Part shown: piece after piece, positions 46,956 to 56,585 of the stretch
Layout: every line of letters begins with the position of its first letter
How positions within the stretch are numbered: the stretch's first letter is position 1
Source of the DNA: Haematococcus lacustris
Lineage: Eukaryota > Chlorophyta > Chlorophyceae > Chlamydomonadales > Haematococcaceae
DNA length: 64,000 nt
Direction: 5' to 3'
Assembly: GCA_030144725.1 (NCBI GenBank)
Contig: JASKMD010000018.1
Coordinates: forward strand, 4,110,026-4,174,025
Position numbers and translations under genes: made by a program
The notes under the pieces: model-generated
Told to the model about the DNA's origin: nothing
What the model saw: only the letters and a program-made list of their open reading frames with translations
Databases searched by the model: none

Positions 46956-47301
46956 CACTCCTACAAATTAATCCCTGCGTCCGTCCCTGCGTGTTGACCG
47001 ACCTTGTGCGATCGGGCTGAAGTTTTGATAGATGGTAGTTTGCAGAAAATAAAACATGTTTTTCAGAATAATTATTTTTGAAAAATCAAAGGCGGCTGCG
47101 CTGTGGCCCTGTGGCTAGAGTGCAGGGATGAGTGCAGGGATAGGTTGCGGGCCACAGCGCAACAGCTGTTGATTTTTTCATAATATTTTTCTTGCAAAAT
47201 ATGTTTTTTTTTTGCAAACTACCATCTATTAAAATTTCAGCCCGATCGGACAAGGTTGGTCAACACGCAGGGACGGACGCAGGGATTAATTTGTAGGAGT
47301 G
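46956..47301. mobile_element. 346-bp MITE (family 1), copy a, in integrase
   Basis: The ends are CACTCCTACAAATTAATCCC and its inverse, with inverted repeats of about 95 bases. Inside them is a second inverted pair, GCGCTGTGGCCC...GGGCCACAGCGC. AA flanks both sides, and removing the element with one AA restores the integrase frame CAT AAG CTG. There is no coding capacity. The CACT start fits EnSpm/CACTA-type ends. Confidence 0.87.
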
Positions 47302-47824
47302 AAGCTGCATGCTGACCAGCACCGCCACCATGAGGAGTTTGAGGTCGGTGATCTTGTGTTGCTCAGCTGCGCCAACCTGAAATTGCAGACTGCTGTCAAC
47401 AGCGCCAAGCTCCAGCCTCGCTTTGTGGGACCCTTCAAGGTCCTGGCCAAGCACTCTCCAGTCTCCTACAAGCTCGACCTCCCTTCCTCCATGCGTACCC
47501 TCCCCACCTTCCACACTTTTGCAAACTACCATCTATTAAAATTTCAGCCCGATCGGACAAGGTTGGTCAACACGCAGGGACGGACGCAGGGATTAATCTG
47601 TAGGAGTGAAGCTGCATGCTGACCAGCACCGCCACCATGAGGAGTTTGAGGTCGGTGATCTTGTGTTGCTCAGCTGCGCCAACCTGAAATTGCAGACTGC
47701 TGTCAACAGCGCCAAGCTCCAGCCTCGCTTTGTGGGACCCTTCAAGGTCCTGGCCAAGCACTCTCCAGTCTCCTACAAGCTCGACCTCCCTTCCTCCATG
47801 CGTACCCTCCCCACCTTCCACACC
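47211..47824. repeat. 307-bp direct tandem duplication
   Basis: 47,211-47,517 and 47,518-47,824 are nearly identical. The unit contains the 3' inverted repeat of the MITE plus the integrase C-terminal segment, so the duplication happened after the MITE inserted. Confidence 0.9.
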
Positions 47825-47830
47825 ACCCTA
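47302..47830 (+). pseudogene. pol: gypsy integrase C-terminal (GPF) module, present twice
   Basis: Each copy reads KLHADQHRHHEEFEVGDLVL, then AKLQPRFVGPFKVLAKHSPV and YKLDLPSSMRTLPTFH. This is the GPY/F module that follows the integrase core in Ty3/gypsy elements. The second copy is cut after FHTTL by the pogo-type element. Confidence 0.88.
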
Positions 47831-48236
47831 CACAGAGGGTGGCCAAAATCTGATAAGCCTGATTCGGCGGTTCTCCCGGTTCCGCGCTCGAACACGCGCG
47901 CTTCCTTCCATGCACCGTCCTTTGCGTGCGTATTGGTGGTGTGGGGCAGCATGGGGCAGCGCGTCACGTTCCGACGGCTGAGATCTGGCCCCTGCCTGTC
48001 ACGCGCTTTTTGACCCTCCCGGCATTTAAGGTGCCGCTTGCACCGCTGCAGCACGGAACGCGCGCGAGTCAGCCCCTTCTAGACACCTCGGTAGGTGCCC
48101 GATGTGGCGCAGCCTTTGCGCCCCGTTTGCTCGTTCGCTCAGGCCGCGGCCTTGCGGCAAAATTCGCGTTGGCTGGGTTGATCCTGTTGATCCATGGCCT
48201 CATGTGCCCAGATCCCACCGCACACCACCGACCCCA

Positions 48237-49314
48237 ATGGCCAAACTGACCACTGGGGCTGCTGGGCAGTCAACCAAGGCTTCCAGCAGCGCAGGCGATA
48301 GAGCCAGCAGGCTCTCCGAAGCTGCTCGGGCCTACCTCAAGCCTAAGCGGGGCCAGCCACAGCCGTCCATCGCTGCCCTGGCCCAGCAGTTCAGCGTCCC
48401 CTATGCCACCCTCCACGGGGTCATCAAGAGGGGTGGGGTGGTTGCATAACGGGGGCGGCCAACAGTTTTGTCAGCTGTAGCGGAGCAGCAGCTCAGGGAC
48501 ATGGTGGTGGGGGCCCAGCAGCAGGGTGTGGGGGTGACCAAGACAGCACTGCTGGCAGCCGTCAAACGCACTGTGAAGGCCACTGCACGCAAGGGAGAGG
48601 CTGACCCCTTTCAGGGGAAGGCCCCAGGGGAAAAGTGGCGCCGGGGGTTCATGCGGCGGCAGGGCTTGGCGCTGCGCAAGGCCACCCCTGTCACGAAGAA
48701 TAGGCGCCAGGCCGCTGCTAACCCTGGGGTGCTGGGGGCATGGTTTGATGAGCAGCTGCTGCCCATGCTGGACAGGGTGTGCATCAGCCGGAATACAGCT
48801 GGGGAGCGGGTGCAGCTGCCGTACAGCCAGTGCCCAGAGCGCATCTTCAACCTGGATGAGACTGGGATCCAGGCTGAGTGCCATGAGAGGGTGCTGGCAG
48901 TCAAGGGAGCTGAGCATGTGTTCCAGGGTGCAGCCGCCAACGCAAAGCGCAGCATCACATGCGTGGCCTGGGGCTCAGCAGACGGCCAGGTCATGCCGCC
49001 CAACTTCGTGTACGCCGGCAAGCAGCTCAGCCACAACGCCCTGGGTGCAGCGGGCCTTCCTGAAGACTGGTCTGTACCCCCCCAGCAAGGAGACAATGTT
49101 GGCTGCAGCTGCAGCCAGCATGGTGGGAGGCAAGCAGCAGGCTGCCTTCAAGCCCTGGACCCCCATGAACCTCACCACCGACATGTTGGATGCCGCTGTG
49201 AAGCGCTCAGCTATCCTGCAGCCCAGCCTGCGTTTCCCTGCAGAGGATAGGTTCTACTTTAAGCATGAGGTGGTTGCCAGGGCTGCCAAGAAGGCCGTGA
49301 AGAAGAGCAAGTGA
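48237..49314 (+). pseudogene. pogo-like DDE transposase, internally deleted
   Basis: The order is a psq-type helix-turn-helix (SIAALAQQFSVPYATLHGVI), a TAA at 48,447, a CENP-B-type DNA-binding segment (WRRGFMRRQGLALRKATP) and the first catalytic block (RIFNLDETGIQAE). Then comes PPNFVYAGK. Near 49,065 the frame changes, and the region that should carry the second and third catalytic acidic residues is missing. A lysine-rich tail ends at 49,314. The protein cannot be active. Its relatives cut and paste at TA. Confidence 0.8.
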
Positions 49315-49526
49315 AATTTCAAGTAGCATGCTGACATGCCCATGCACACAACTTTGAGGGACTGCCATCAGCCTCATGCCCATGTTTTTAACGACCTGAG
49401 TGATCTAGTGGGGGCAGAGGGGCATGGTGTAGCTGCGTTGAGAGTTGCAGGTGCTTGTGTCCCCTGGATTTGTTGCAGTTGCAGCATATCAGCATTAAGA
49501 CAACTTGGCTGCAAAACTGGGGTTTA

Positions 49527-49872
49527 CACTCCTACTAATTAATCCCTGCGTGCGTCCCTGCGTGTTGACCGACCTTGTCCGATCGGGCTGAAATTTTGAT
49601 AGATGGTAGTTTGCAGAATAAAAAACATATTTTTCAGACAAAATATGCTAAAAAAATCAAAGGCGGCTGCGCTGTGGCCCTGTGGCTAGAGTGCAGGGAT
49701 GAGTGCAGGGATAGGTTGCGGGCCACAGCGCAACAGCTGTTGATTTTTTCAAAAAAATGTCTTGCAAAATATGTTTTATTTTTTGCAAACTACCATCTAT
49801 TGAAATTTCAGCCCGATCGGACAAGGTTGGTAAACACGCAGGGACGGACGCAGGGATTACGTTCTAGGAGTG
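49527..49872. mobile_element. 346-bp MITE (family 1), copy b, inside the pogo element
   Basis: It has the same ends and inner palindrome as the copy at 46,956, flanked by TA on both sides. It has the same length to the base as copies a, c and d. Confidence 0.88.
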
Positions 49873-50060
49873 TAAGGGGTAGCTGACTTTATATCACCAT
49901 ATCTCAGCAGCCACTGAGTGAAAGAAGATGAGCAAGGGCACAGCACACAGAGGGCAACGTATGCTGCATGGCTGTGTGCTTCTTGGCGACCGGTGCACAT
50001 TCCTTGGCCAGCAGCACCGAAAATGCTATCAAATCTATCAGGTTTAGGCCAGCCTCTGTG

Positions 50061-50502
50061 TACCGTTCCTCCTCCTCTTTCCTGAGCGCACCGTGGAGCT
50101 TCAGCCTTCGCCCGTGATCATCGACGGCGAGGCTTACTTCACGGTGGAAGCCATCCTGGGTCGTCGCTGGAACGACGCGCAACACGCTTTTCAGTACCTC
50201 ATCAATTGGGCTGGCTACGACGACTCCTTCAACTCCTGGGAGTGGGGGCCAGCACTTGCGCAGCAGGACGCGGTCGCCGCCTTAATCCGGGATTACACCG
50301 CCTGCCATCATGCCCCGGTTGACGACGACCCTGCCTGCCAAGTCTGCGCCAGCCGTTCACCGCGGCCTCCGATGTTGCTTTGTGATCAATGCGACAAGGG
50401 TTTTCACATCACGTGCCTGTCACCCCACTTCGTTCTGTGCCTCGTGGTGCCTGGCTCTGTCATCGGTGCAAGCAAGCTAAGGCTCCTAACAAGCGCAGGT
50501 AG
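50061..50502 (+). pseudogene. pol: gypsy pol C-terminus: chromodomain plus PHD finger, unit 1
   Basis: In frame with integrase once the pogo element is removed, it reads PERTVELQPSP. The chromodomain follows (YFTVEAILGRRWNDAQHAFQ, YLINWAGYDDSFNSWEW), then a PHD-type zinc finger starting CQVC with LLCDQCDKGFHITC. After SP the annotated frame is lost. One base is missing in a C run near 50,425, and the other frame supplies the expected VPRGAWLCHRC end and a stop at 50,500. Chromodomains steer integration to modified histones. A PHD beside it would be a second histone reader. Confidence 0.83.
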
Positions 50503-50928
50503 CATGTACCAGGTACCAGGTACTCCTTGGCCTTTCCTGCATGCACATGTCTGTGGTCCAGCAGACGCTCAACATAGTACACAGGCTCCTTGTAGTGGAC
50601 ATGCGCGGCATGGACGGCTTGCATCATTTAAACTGACTTGCATGTCTGATCTTTAGCAAACTGAGTACTTGTTCTTTTCGTACAGTGGATGCTTCTGTTA
50701 TTCTCTGTGCGAGGTGCTCCGAACCTAGGCGGATGCACCGAGCACTGAAGTTCACTGTTTACATACACCTTTTCCCTTTACACGTGGATGACTAAGAATG
50801 TGAATGGTTTTGAGTACTTAAGGCTCTGTGAGGGCAGAGACAGGTACCTTGGCTCAGAAATCTATCTGACCCCGGGTCCTGTCTCGTTCTCCCGCCCTCA
50901 CAGGCTCCCTCGTCTCAGCTCCGTTACA
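50503..50928. repeat. LTR fragment, unit 1
   Basis: It matches about 41,384-41,891 except for the absence of about 96 bases that are internally duplicated at 41,700-41,860. It ends CTCCGTTACA exactly where antisense protease sequence begins. Confidence 0.82.
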
Positions 50929-51973
50929 CTCCTCATCAACTCCGCAACAAATGATGCACTGACAAAGTTGTGGGTAGCACCATTGTCACACAGGACACGT
51001 GCAGGGTGCTCATTCAGGTGACCAGCAAAGGCAAAGTGCAGGGATTCCCCATCAGCATGTGCAACAGTCAGCACATGAGCAGGTTCACACACAATGCATG
51101 CCTCAGAGTACTCAGCACAATTTTGGTTTACTAGCTGAGCAAACTCCTATTTGCGCTGATACTTCTGAAAATGCTTCACCATGCCATTGGCCTGGTGCCT
51201 TGCACCCTGAGGGTGCCTACCCTGGAACTGCCTTGGGGGACCACTAGGGTCACCACCACGGTCAGGGCTGCGGTCACGCTTGGTAGCCTTGTAGGGGGCA
51301 GAGCCACCCTTCTTCAGGTCTTGCATCAGCTCCCATGTGCCAGCATCCTTCATGGCAGCCACTTTGGTCAGGACAGAGGCCTTCCTCTTGCAGTGCTTGG
51401 TCCAGTGGGACGACAGTCCACAATGGTAGCAGTAGCCAATGGCAGGAGGGGGACCCTTACTGTCAGCTGAGGGAGCAGCAGGACGACCAGGAGGAGGACC
51501 AGGGTACCTGGCCAGGTTCTGCAGCCCACGTTGTGCTTGGGCCACCTGGTGCACAACAGCAACCGGGCGCCTTGAAGCAGGATGCACACCAGAGCCAGCA
51601 GCAGCCATTAGGGCCTTGTGGTTTGTAATGGCAGCCTTAATGGCCTCATCCAAAGTGGGGGCCACAAGGGCACGCAGGTCCTTGGCAACAGGACCACGCA
51701 GATCTGCTGGCAGGCCACGCTGGGACACATTCACAAGCATGGAGTCTGTCATGCAGTCCTTGCCAGCCAGGGTGAGGGTGTTCCTGAAGTCAGTGATGTA
51801 GGCTGACAGGGCAACACCATTAGTCATACGCAGGTGAGTAGAGTCAAGGAGCTTAGCACGCGCTGCATCAGCATCAGTGGTCAGGTCCTCTCCTACAAAC
51901 TCAAGGAACTGTTGTGACAGGTAGGGCCATGTGGGGTAGCCAGAGTGGGTCAGGGCATATGAGCAGGGTCCAA
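50929..51973 (-). pseudogene. Gag C-terminal part (zinc knuckle), UAG, retropepsin-like domain; unit 1
   Basis: Reading leftward, the frame covers the Gag capsid-like half (FLEFVGEDLTTDADAARAKL), then CYHCGLSSHWTKHCKRKA (CX2CX4HX4C). A basic tail ends QKYQRK with a TAG at about 51,150. The same frame continues into HPARVLCDNGATHNFVSASF, a retropepsin-like active site with Asp-Asn-Gly. It is cut by the LTR fragment after VAELM. RT and integrase of this element are absent. Confidence 0.72.
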
Positions 51974-52708
51974 GCTATGTGCGACACAATCTGCCTCAAG
52001 GTCCTCCAGGAAAGACAGAGCACGGCGACCGGAGGTCGAACTGGCATCAGTCCACCGCTTAGTCACGGGCAACCCGCGACGTGAGTTGGAATCATGACCA
52101 GCAACAACAGTGGCAGTGGCAGGCAGGGGTGCAGCAGCGGGGCGAACACCAGCATACTTGTCCCGGACAACAGCAAGTGTGCGAGGGTTCGAAGTGCCGG
52201 GTGAACCCGAGGCAACATCTTTCTGCGCAACAAGCTGGTGCATTGCAACAGTCAAGTGTTGGAGTGCGCACAGAGCAGCAGCCAAAGGCCTGGCTAGCTG
52301 CGACGCTACTTCGACTGGCCTCTTAGCTGGACTAGGGCTAGCTGGCAGCAAAGCAGCATCAGCAGCACGCTTAGCAGCAGGAGGACTCACCATTGCACCA
52401 ACTTGCTGAGTGTTGGCCTGCACTGCGACCAGTTGCGCCTGGAGAGTAGCAATTTGCGCGTTTAGCTCCTCAACTGGAGTCGAAGTGCTGTCGAACTGGT
52501 CGAGGCCAAACTCGTCCAGTAGCTCATCTCCTTCGCCAGTCTGCAAGTCTCCTGCGGGAAGTGGAGCGGGTATCTCGCCCGGCTCTAGTGTTGCACAGAG
52601 TGCAGGACCCGTCTCCGCTGTAGCTGTAACAGCTGCAGCTGGAGGAAGAACGCCAGAGGCGCCATTGGTCTTGTTCGCCGAAGCGACATTGTGGGTAGTT
52701 GAAGTCAT
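51950..52708 (-). CDS. Gag-like ORF1 of the antisense element, unit 1
   Basis: The frame has 252 codons starting MTSTTHNVASANKTN. It is Ala/Pro-rich, with a central coiled-coil-like stretch (EELNAQIATLQAQLVAVQAN) and ends SLDPAHMP at a TGA. The rest of Gag lies in the -1 frame, which opens at a TAG about 25 bases before this TGA. The same arrangement occurs in the unit-3 copy and the inverted copy. Confidence 0.65.
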   Translation of the reverse strand: MTSTTHNVASANKTNGASGVLPPAAAVTATAETGPALCATLEPGEIPAPLPAGDLQTGEGDELLDEFGLDQFDSTSTPVEELNAQIATLQAQLVAVQANTQQVGAMVSPPAAKRAADAALLPASPSPAKRPVEVASQLARPLAAALCALQHLTVAMHQLVAQKDVASGSPGTSNPRTLAVVRDKYAGVRPAAAPLPATATVVAGHDSNSRRGLPVTKRWTDASSTSGRRALSFLEDLEADCVAHSLDPAHMP

Positions 52709-53030
52709 ATTGACTGGACCGCGAGCTTAAATGCTCGGGGTCGGAAACCAGCTGTAACGTGCGGGGACGCAACGTCAGATGACCTTTCGACACAAGCTCG
52801 AAGGCCGGTCCAGTCGAGGCAATGACTTCCGACTAGGGTGTTGGGTTACAACGGTGTGTTGCGAGAATGGCTAGAGCTTAGAACGGGGCTCCCTGGAATT
52901 GAACCAGTTGTACTCACGAACGCAATGTCGCTAGTCTTTAACCTGCCAGGTCCCACACTACACGTGTAACCCGCGTCCCGCGACGGCTCGCATTCACTCC
53001 AGAGGTGCGCACTTTACAATAAAGCAATAC
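52709..53030 (-). other. leader of the antisense Gag element and LTR stub, unit 1
   Basis: About 255 bases lie between the Gag ATG and a GTTACA terminus (52,965 on the plus strand), followed by a 66-base stub of LTR. The leader has GGTTCAATTCC, close to a pol III B box (exact in the inverted copy at 60,051). Confidence 0.6.
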
Positions 53031-53098
53031 GTCCCCTGGATTTGTTGCAGTTGCAGCATATCAGCATTAAGACAACTTGGCTGCAAAACTGGGGTTTA

Positions 53099-53444
53099 CA
53101 CTCCTACTAATTAATCCCTGCGTGCGTCCCTGCGTGTTGACCGACCTTGTCCGATCGGGCTGAAAATTTGATAGATGGTAGTTTGCAGAATAAAAAACAT
53201 ATTTTTCAGATAAAATATGCTAAAAAAATCAAAGGCGGCTGCGCTGTGGCCCTGTGGCTAGAGTGCAGGGATGAGTGCAGGGATAGGTTGCGGGCCACAG
53301 CGCAACAGCTGTTGATTTTTTCAAAAAAATGTCTTGCAAAATATGTTTTATTTTTTGCAAACTACCATCTATTGAAATTTCAGCCCGATCGGACAAGGTT
53401 GGTAAACACGCAGGGACGGACGCAGGGATTACGTTCTAGGAGTG
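53099..53444. mobile_element. 346-bp MITE (family 1), copy c
   Basis: This is the unit-2 copy of the MITE at 49,527, with TA on both sides. Confidence 0.87.
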
Positions 53445-53632
53445 TAAGGGGTAGCTGACTTTATATCACCATATCTCAGCAGCCACTGAGTGAAAGAAGA
53501 TGAGCAAGGGCACAGCACACAGAGGGCAACGTATGCTGCATGGCTGTGTGCTTCTTGGCGACCGGTGCACATTCCTTGGCCAGCAGCACCGAAAATGCTA
53601 TCAAATCTATCAGGTTTAGGCCAGCCTCTGTG

Positions 53633-54074
53633 TACCGTTCCTCCTCCTCTTTCCTGAGCGCACCGTGGAGCTTCAGCCTTCGCCCGTGATCATCGACGGC
53701 GAGGCTTACTTCACGGTGGAAGCCATCCTGGGTCGTCGCTGGAACGACGCGCAACACGCTTTTCAGTACCTCATCAATTGGGCTGGCTACGACGACTCCT
53801 TCAACTCCTGGGAGTGGGGGCCAGCACTTGCGCAGCAGGACGCGGTCGCCGCCTTAATCCGGGATTACACCGCCTGCCATCATGCCCCGGTTGACGACGA
53901 CCCTGCCTGCCAAGTCTGCGCCAGCCGTTCACCGCGGCCTCCGATGTTGCTTTGTGATCAATGCGACAAGGGTTTTCACATCACGTGCCTGTCACCCCAC
54001 TTCGTTCTGTGCCTCGTGGTGCCTGGCTCTGTCATCGGTGCAAGCAAGCTAAGGCTCCTAACAAGCGCAGGTAG
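53633..54074 (+). pseudogene. pol: chromodomain-PHD tail, unit 2
   Basis: The sequence is essentially the same as in unit 1, including the one-base loss that breaks the PHD finger. Confidence 0.82.
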
Positions 54075-54471
54075 CATGTACCAGGTACCAGGTACTCCTT
54101 GGCCTTTCCTGCATGCACATGTCTGTGGTCCAGCAGACGCTCAACATAGTACACAGGCTCCTTGTAGTGGACATGCGCGGCATGGACGGCTTGCACCATT
54201 TAAACTGACTTGCATGTCTGATCTTTAGCAAACTGAGTACTTGTTCTTTTCGTACAGTGGATGCTTCTGTTATTCTCTGTGCGAGGTGCTCCGAACCTAG
54301 GCGGATGCACCGAGCACTGAAGTTCACTGTTTACATACACCTTTTCCCTTTACACGTGGATGACTAAGAATGTGAATGGTTTTGAGTACTTAAGGCTCTG
54401 TGAGGGCAGAGACAGGTACCTTGGCTCAGAAATCTATCTGACCCCGGGTCCTGTCTCGTTCTCCCGCCCTC
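54075..54471. repeat. LTR fragment, unit 2
   Basis: It matches 50,503-50,899 and is cut by a second MITE at CCCGCCCTC. Confidence 0.8.
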
Positions 54472-54600
54472 CACTCCTACAAATTAATCCCTGCATTCTT
54501 CCCTGCACTCCTGACCAACCTTGTCCGAACGGACTGAAATTTTGATAGATGGTGTTTTGCAGAAAATAAAACATATTGTTTTTTTAAAAAGAAATTCAAG
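54472..54600. mobile_element. MITE family 2, left half only
   Basis: It starts CACTCCTACAAATTAATCCC like family 1 but differs after about 20 bases (TGCATTCTTCCCTGCACTCC). It ends in an A-rich stretch that is fused directly to the inside of the antisense Gag gene. The complete version is at 56,983. Confidence 0.82.
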
Positions 54601-55219
54601 AATCATGACCAGCAACAGCAGTGGCAGTGGCAGGCAGGGGTGCAGCAGCGGGGCGAACACCAGCATACTTGTCCCGGACAACAGCAAGTGTGCGAGGGTT
54701 CGAAGTGCCGGGTGAACCCGAGGCAACATCTTTCTGCGCAACAAGCTGGTGCATTGCAACAGTCAAGTGTTGGAGTGCGCACAGAGCAGCAGCCAAAGGC
54801 CTGGCTAGCTGCGACGCTACTTCGACTGGCCTCTTAGCTGGACTAGGGCTAGCTGGCAGCAAAGCAGCATCAGCAGCACGCTTAGCAGCAGGAGGACTCA
54901 CCATTGCACCAACTTGCTGAGTGTTGGCCTGCACTGCGACCAGTTGCGCCTGGAGAGTAGCAATTTGCGCGTTTAGCTCCTCAACTGGAGTCGAAGTGCT
55001 GTCGAACTGGTCGAGGCCAAACTCGTCCAGTAGCTCATCTCCTTCGCCAGTCTGCAAGTCTCCTGCGGGAAGTGGAGCGGGTATCTCGCCCGGCTCTAGT
55101 GTTGCACAGAGTGCAGGACCCGTCTCCGCTGTAGCTGTAACAGCTGCAGCTGGAGGAAGAACGCCAGAGGCGCCATTGGTCTTGTTCGCCGAAGCGACAT
55201 TGTGGGTAGTTGAAGTCAT
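54601..55219 (-). pseudogene. Gag-like ORF1, unit 2, C-terminally truncated
   Basis: This is the same N-terminal part as in unit 1 (MTSTTHNVASANK to about ATAVAGHDS). The deletion that removed the MITE half also removed the rest of Gag and the protease. Confidence 0.8.
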
Positions 55220-55541
55220 ATTGACTGGACCGCGAGCTTAAATGCTCGGGGTCGGAAACCAGCTGTAACGTGCGGGGACGCAACGTCAGATGACCTTTCG
55301 ACACAAGCTCGAAGGCCGGTCCAGTCGAGGCAATGACTTCCGACTAGGGTGTTGGGTTACAACGGTGTGTTGCGAGAATGGCTAGAGCTTAGAACGGGGC
55401 TCCCTGGAATTGAACCAGTTGTACTCACGAACGCAATGTCGCTAGTCTTTAACCTGCCAGGTCCCACACTACACGTGTAACCCGCGTCCCGCGACGGCTC
55501 GCATTCACTCCAGAGGTGCGCACTTTACAATAAAGCAATAC
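55220..55541 (-). other. leader and LTR stub, unit 2
   Basis: It is essentially identical to 52,709-53,030. The GTTACA terminus is at 55,476 on the plus strand. Confidence 0.6.
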
Positions 55542-55609
55542 GTCCCCTGGATTTGTTGCAGTTGCAGCATATCAGCATTAAGACAACTTGGCTGCAAAAC
55601 TGGGGTTTA

Positions 55610-55955
55610 CACTCCTACTAATTAATCCCTGCGTGCGTCCCTGCGTGTTGACCGACCTTGTCCGATCGGGCTGAAAATTTGATAGATGGTAGTTTGCAGA
55701 ATAAAAAACATATTTTTCAGATAAAATATGCTAAAAAAATCAAAGGCGGCTGCGCTGTGGCCCTGTGGCTAGAGTGCAGGGATGAGTGCAGGGATAGGTT
55801 GCGGGCCACAGCGCAACAGCTGTTGATTTTTTCAAAAAAATGTCTTGCAAAATATGTTTTATTTTTTGCAAACTACCATCTATTGAAATTTCAGCCCGAT
55901 CGGACAAGGTTGGTAAACACGCAGGGACGGACGCAGGGATTACGTTCTAGGAGTG
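55610..55955. mobile_element. 346-bp MITE (family 1), copy d
   Basis: This is the unit-3 copy, with TA on both sides. Confidence 0.87.
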
Positions 55956-56143
55956 TAAGGGGTAGCTGACTTTATATCACCATATCTCAGCAGCCACTGA
56001 GTGAAAGAAGATGAGCAAGGGCACAGCACACAGAGGGCAACGTATGCTGCATGGCTGTGTGCTTCTTGGCGACCGGTGCACATTCCTTGGCCAGCAGCAC
56101 CGAAAATGCTATCAAATCTATCAGGTTTAGGCCAGCCTCTGTG

Positions 56144-56585
56144 TACCGTTCCTCCTCCTCTTTCCTGAGCGCACCGTGGAGCTTCAGCCTTCGCCCGTGA
56201 TCATCGACGGCGAGGCTTACTTCACGGTGGAAGCCATCCTGGGTCGTCGCTGGAACGACGCGCAACACGCTTTTCAGTACCTCATCAATTGGGCTGGCTA
56301 CGACGACTCCTTCAACTCCTGGGAGTGGGGGCCAGCACTTGCGCAGCAGGACGCGGTCGCCGCCTTAATCCGGGATTACACCGCCTGCCATCATGCCCCG
56401 GTTGACGACGACCCTGCCTGCCAAGTCTGCGCCAGCCGTTCACCGCGGCCTCCGATGTTGCTTTGTGATCAATGCGACAAGGGTTTTCACATCACGTGCC
56501 TGTCACCCCACTTCGTTCTGTGCCTCGTGGTGCCTGGCTCTGTCATCGGTGCAAGCAAGCTAAGGCTCCTAACAAGCGCAGGTAG
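56144..56585 (+). pseudogene. pol: chromodomain-PHD tail, unit 3
   Basis: It matches units 1 and 2 and shares the same PHD frameshift. Confidence 0.82.

Larger units (their letters stand above)
47831..50060 (+). mobile_element. pogo-type (Tc1/mariner superfamily) DNA transposon, defective
   Basis: The ends are CACAGAGGGTGGCCAAAATC and the inverse of CACAGAGGCTGGCCTAAACC, with about 25 bp of inverted repeats. TA lies on both sides (47,829-30 and 50,061-62). Inside is a broken transposase of the CENP-B/pogo type, and a MITE is nested in its 3' part. Without the element and one TA, the gypsy frame runs from FHTTL into PFLLLFPERTVELQ, so the boundaries are secure. Confidence 0.87.
40969..50928 (+). 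mobile_element. Ty3/gypsy-type LTR retrotransposon, broken by insertions
   Basis: The order is LTR-like 40,969-41,891, primer-binding-like TTGGTGCC, Gag with zinc knuckle, aspartic protease, RT, RNase H, integrase, chromodomain and PHD finger, and an LTR fragment ending at 50,928. This gene order (integrase last) is that of Ty3/gypsy and chromoviruses. The copy is dead. It has stop codons at 42,544 and 45,106, several frameshifts, an AT-rich insertion in RT, a MITE in integrase, a 307-bp tandem duplication and a pogo element before the chromodomain. Confidence 0.85.
49459..53030. repeat. tandem array, unit 1 (3,572 bp)
   Basis: It starts at GTCCCCTGGATTTG inside the pogo element. It then carries MITE b, the pogo 3' end, the chromodomain-PHD tail, the LTR fragment, antisense protease and Gag, the leader, and a 66-base LTR stub ending AAAGCAATAC. 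The same start follows directly at 53,031. Confidence 0.9.
53031..55541. repeat. tandem array, unit 2 (2,511 bp)
   Basis: It is nearly identical to unit 1, but it carries part of a second MITE and has lost most of the antisense Gag C-half and protease. Confidence 0.9.
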
